33,955 bases of DNA from Devosiaceae bacterium MH13 (lineage in GTDB: Bacteria; Pseudomonadota; Alphaproteobacteria; Rhizobiales; MH13): contig JAHCMG010000186.1 in assembly GCA_019192585.1 (NCBI GenBank), positions 1 through 33,955 of the forward strand, in the 5' to 3' direction. A program made the translations under genes and the position numbers. This document shows positions 31,628-33,955 of this stretch, one piece after another; the first letter of the stretch is position 1; the number at the start of each line of letters is the position of its first letter. The notes beneath the pieces are model-generated. The model did no database searches, was not told the DNA's origin, and worked only from the letters and a program-made list of their open reading frames with translations.

Positions 31628-33556
31628 CTAAGCGATGGCAGCGGGGGTCGGCACCGCGTCGCGGCCCAAAAGCCGGAAAACCGAGGCAACGATACCGTCA
31701 GCGTCGAGCCCCGCCTGGGCGACCATCTTCTCGGGCTTGTCCTGATCGAGATAGACGTCCGGCAAGGTCAGCGTCGCCAGTTTCAGCCGCCCATCGAGCA
31801 GCGCCGCATCGTTGAGTGTGTGCAGCACATAGGAGCCGAAGCCGCCCACTGAACCCTCTTCGACGGTGATCAGCACTTCGTGCTCGCGCGCCAGGCGGGT
31901 GACCAGGTCGACATCAAGCGGTTTGGCGAAGCGGGCATCGGCGACCGTGGTCGAAAGACCATCGGCTTCGAGCCGTTCGGCGGCCTTGAGGGCATCTTTC
32001 AAGCGCGAGCCAAGCGATAGGATCGCAACCGTCGAGCCTTCTTTGACGATGCGGCCCTTGCCGATCTCAAGGATGCTGCCGCGATCGGGCAGATCGACGC
32101 CCACACCTTCGCCGCGCGGGTAGCGGAACGCGATCGGGCCCTCGTCATAGGCGGCGGCCGTGCGGACCATGTGCATCAACTCGGCCTCATCGCCGGCGGC
32201 CATGATCGTGAAGCCCGGCAGGCAGCCCAGATAGGCAACATCGAACGAGCCGGCATGGGTGGGGCCATCGGCACCCACCAGACCGGCGCGGTCGATGGGG
32301 AAACGCACCGGAAGGTTCTGGATCGACACGTCGTGGACGACCTGGTCGTACCCGCGCTGCAGGAAGGTCGAATAGATGGCACAGAACGGCTTCATGCCGT
32401 CGGCGGCCATACCGGCTGAGAACGTCACCGCATGCTGCTCGGCGATGCCGACATCAAAGGTGCGCGTCGGGAAAGCTTGGCCGAACAGGTCGATCCCCGT
32501 GCCGGACGGCATAGCGGCCGTGACGCCGACAACGCGGTCATCTTCTTCGGCTTCGCGCACCAGGCTCTGGCCGAATACGCGGGTGTAGCTGGGGGCGTTG
32601 GGCTTCGACTTGGCCTGCTCGCCCGTGATGACGTTGAACTTCGAGACGCCATGATATTTGTCGGCGGACGATTCCGCGGGCTCGTAGCCCTTGCCTTTCT
32701 GGGTGCGCACATGCACCAAGATCGGCCCTTGCTCGGCATCGCGGACGTTCTCGAGCACCGGCAGAAGGTGATCGAGATTGTGCCCGTCAATTGGCCCCAC
32801 ATAGTAGAAGCCAAGCTCTTCGAACATGGTCCCGCCGGTGAAGAACGAGCGGGTAAACTCTTCGGCCTGCGCCGCTTTCTTGTGCCAGTAGGGTGGCAGC
32901 TTCTGCGCGACGCGCTTAAGGCCCTCGCGCACCGAGCGGTAGGTGTTGCCCGACACAAGCCGCGCCAGATAGGCGCTCATCGCGCCCGTCGGCGGGGCAA
33001 TCGACATGTCATTGTCGTTGAGGATCACGATCAGCCGCGCGTCCATCGCGCCGGCATTGTTCATCGCCTCATAGGCCATGCCCGCTGACATCGACCCATC
33101 GCCGATCACAGCGATCACATTGTTGCTCTCGCCCTTCTGGTCGCGCGCCACCGCGAAGCCAAGGCCAGCCGAGATAGACGTCGACGAGTGCGCGGCACCA
33201 AACGGGTCATAGGCGCTCTCGGCGCGCTTGGTGAAGCCCGACAGCCCACCGCCTTGGCGGATGGTGCGGATGCGGTCGCGGCGGCCGGTAAGAATCTTGT
33301 GCGGGTAGCACTGGTGGCCAACGTCCCAGATGACCTTGTCTTTGGGCGTGTCGAACACCACGTGCAGCGCAACCGACAGTTCAACAACGCCCAGACCCGC
33401 ACCCAGATGGCCCCCGGTCACTGAGACAGCGGAGATCATCTCCGCGCGCACCTCATCGGCGATGGCGCGCAGCTCTTCATGGGAGCGTCCTTTAAGGTCC
33501 GAAGGGCCCTCGATGGTATCGAGCAGCGGTGTTTGCGGGCGGTCGATGATGTCCAT
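31628..33556 (-). CDS. dxs: 1-deoxy-D-xylulose-5-phosphate synthase
   Basis: This 642-residue transketolase-family enzyme condenses pyruvate with glyceraldehyde 3-phosphate, the first step of the MEP isoprenoid pathway; the product also feeds thiamine and pyridoxal synthesis. The thiamine diphosphate site has [11 protein letters not shown] (46-56), [14 protein letters not shown] (81-94), and the GDGSMSAG motif (152-159) followed by NDNDMSI with Asn180/182. The second half has [15 protein letters not shown] and [22 protein letters not shown]. Length and all blocks are normal. The ATG at 33556 has no obvious Shine-Dalgarno sequence. A promoter candidate lies about 115-140 bases upstream. Confidence 0.98.
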   Translation of the reverse strand: MDIIDRPQTPLLDTIEGPSDLKGRSHEELRAIADEVRAEMISAVSVTGGHLGAGLGVVELSVALHVVFDTPKDKVIWDVGHQCYPHKILTGRRDRIRTIRQGGGLSGFTKRAESAYDPFGAAHSSTSISAGLGFAVARDQKGESNNVIAVIGDGSMSAGMAYEAMNNAGAMDARLIVILNDNDMSIAPPTGAMSAYLARLVSGNTYRSVREGLKRVAQKLPPYWHKKAAQAEEFTRSFFTGGTMFEELGFYYVGPIDGHNLDHLLPVLENVRDAEQGPILVHVRTQKGKGYEPAESSADKYHGVSKFNVITGEQAKSKPNAPSYTRVFGQSLVREAEEDDRVVGVTAAMPSGTGIDLFGQAFPTRTFDVGIAEQHAVTFSAGMAADGMKPFCAIYSTFLQRGYDQVVHDVSIQNLPVRFPIDRAGLVGADGPTHAGSFDVAYLGCLPGFTIMAAGDEAELMHMVRTAAAYDEGPIAFRYPRGEGVGVDLPDRGSILEIGKGRIVKEGSTVAILSLGSRLKDALKAAERLEADGLSTTVADARFAKPLDVDLVTRLAREHEVLITVEEGSVGGFGSYVLHTLNDAALLDGRLKLATLTLPDVYLDQDKPEKMVAQAGLDADGIVASVFRLLGRDAVPTPAAIA

Positions 33557-33668
33557 GGCGTCACACTATCGCTTCGCGCAGAGGCTTGGCACCTGGGCCG
33601 GGGCGCGGCCAACGGGCGCAGGCGTACGGGTTTCAGACTAAGAAGCCTACGCCCGCCAATGCGAACTG

Positions 33669-33697
33669 TAAAGTAAATTAGACACTTCTTGTGTCAA
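33669..33697 (-). promoter_or_regulatory. Candidate dxs promoter overlapping a palindrome
   Basis: The minus strand has a consensus TTGACA at 33697-33692 and a weak AT-rich -10 (ACTTTA at 33674-33669, spacer 17). The same spot carries a perfect inverted repeat GACAC-TTCTT-GTGTC (33681-33695), which could instead be a weak terminator for the upstream GNAT gene (TAATTTACTTT follows it) or an operator. The area is markedly AT-rich for this genome. Confidence 0.35.
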
Positions 33698-33955
33698 ACG
33701 AGATTGTCATCTTTCACTGGTTGCAACGGATCAGGCGCCCGAAAGGTAACCATGTTTGGGTCGTAAGCGGGCGGTGTCGCGGCGGGGTCCTCAACAAACC
33801 CAAGACGGTGCGCCATCGCCACCGAGGCGGCATTGTCTGGCGCAACCCGCGCCACGAGACGCGGTCCGCGCCAAGCCTGCAAAATGGCCCGCGACGCCTC
33901 GGTTGCGTAGCCATACCCCTCATGGCTTTTGTCCCACAAGGTCCAGGTCATTTCT
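33694..33955 (-). CDS. GNAT family N-acetyltransferase, C-terminal part (runs off the window)
   Basis: The frame is open to the right edge, so the N-terminus is missing. EMTWTLWDKSHEGYGYATEASRAIL matches the acetyl-CoA-binding motif A of RimJ/RimL-type acetyltransferases (x-x-G-x-G-x-A-T-E-A), and RVAPDNAASVAMAHRLGFVED matches motif B (N-x-x-S-x-x-x-x-x-x-x-G-F). Such enzymes acetylate amino groups of proteins or small molecules; the target is not predictable. The stop TGA lies inside the small palindrome before dxs, and dxs follows on the same strand after 137 bp. Confidence 0.85.
   Translation of the reverse strand, partial: EMTWTLWDKSHEGYGYATEASRAILQAWRGPRLVARVAPDNAASVAMAHRLGFVEDPAATPPAYDPNMVTFRAPDPLQPVKDDNLV

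Noticed and set aside
1-33955. CRISPR arrays, insertion sequences, tRNA or rRNA genes
   Set aside because: I saw no regularly spaced repeats, transposase-like frames, terminal repeats or cloverleaf-like segments.

Overview
The window is GC-rich (roughly two-thirds G+C by eye) and almost fully coding. It looks like chromosomal DNA of an alphaproteobacterium, most likely a Hyphomicrobiales (Rhizobiales) relative. Supporting points are a split glycyl-tRNA synthetase (glyQ/glyS) next to a TrmN6-like methylase and an S49 peptidase; the order fabI - histidine phosphatase - aroC - ribB; a RibB with a degenerate RibA-like tail; a NadQ-type NAD regulator; and a dxs/tlyA neighbourhood. I see no insertion sequence, phage, CRISPR array, rRNA or tRNA.

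Layout. (1) 1-7612, plus strand: end of a TrmN6-like methylase, S49 peptidase, small membrane protein, glyQ, lemA, a DUF2207 membrane protein, a VOC-fold protein and glyS, so an envelope pair sits between the two glycyl-tRNA synthetase subunits. (2) 7609-11918, minus strand, read from right to left: fabI, histidine phosphatase, aroC, ribB (RibBX type) and a PH-like membrane protein, tightly packed. (3) 12047-14941: an FAD-linked oxidase, a convergent SRAP protein (GTG start at 14251) and a 172-residue protein of unknown function. (4) 15140-19724, plus strand: secreted DUF3179 protein, YgfZ-like folate-binding protein, HD hydrolase, CX5R phosphatase, NadQ regulator and a small membrane protein. 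(5) 19732-21999, minus strand: an AcuI-like acryloyl-CoA reductase and an MFS carrier. (6) 22408-26099, plus strand: nadA-nadB-nadC, the de novo aspartate-to-nicotinate-mononucleotide pathway. (7) 26096-33955, minus strand, read from right to left: a GNAT acetyltransferase fragment, dxs, an MFS protein, a DUF2946-like protein, PCu(A)C chaperone, SCO protein, TlyA methyltransferase, another methyltransferase and a small membrane protein.

The most interesting part is the NAD module. A Nudix-derived regulator (NadQ) lies about 3 kb upstream of nadABC. The 408-base region before nadA contains two related 13-bp inverted repeats exactly 35 bp apart, which overlap a plausible promoter, and four A-tracts spaced exactly 10 bp apart, the classic pattern of intrinsically bent DNA. 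A second coherent group is SCO + PCu(A)C + DUF2946, which looks like a copper-delivery unit for cytochrome oxidase assembly. No wholly new system is evident. The novelty is regulatory and contextual: NAD operators, bent DNA, the phosphatase genes coupled to nadQ, and the AcuI-MFS pair.
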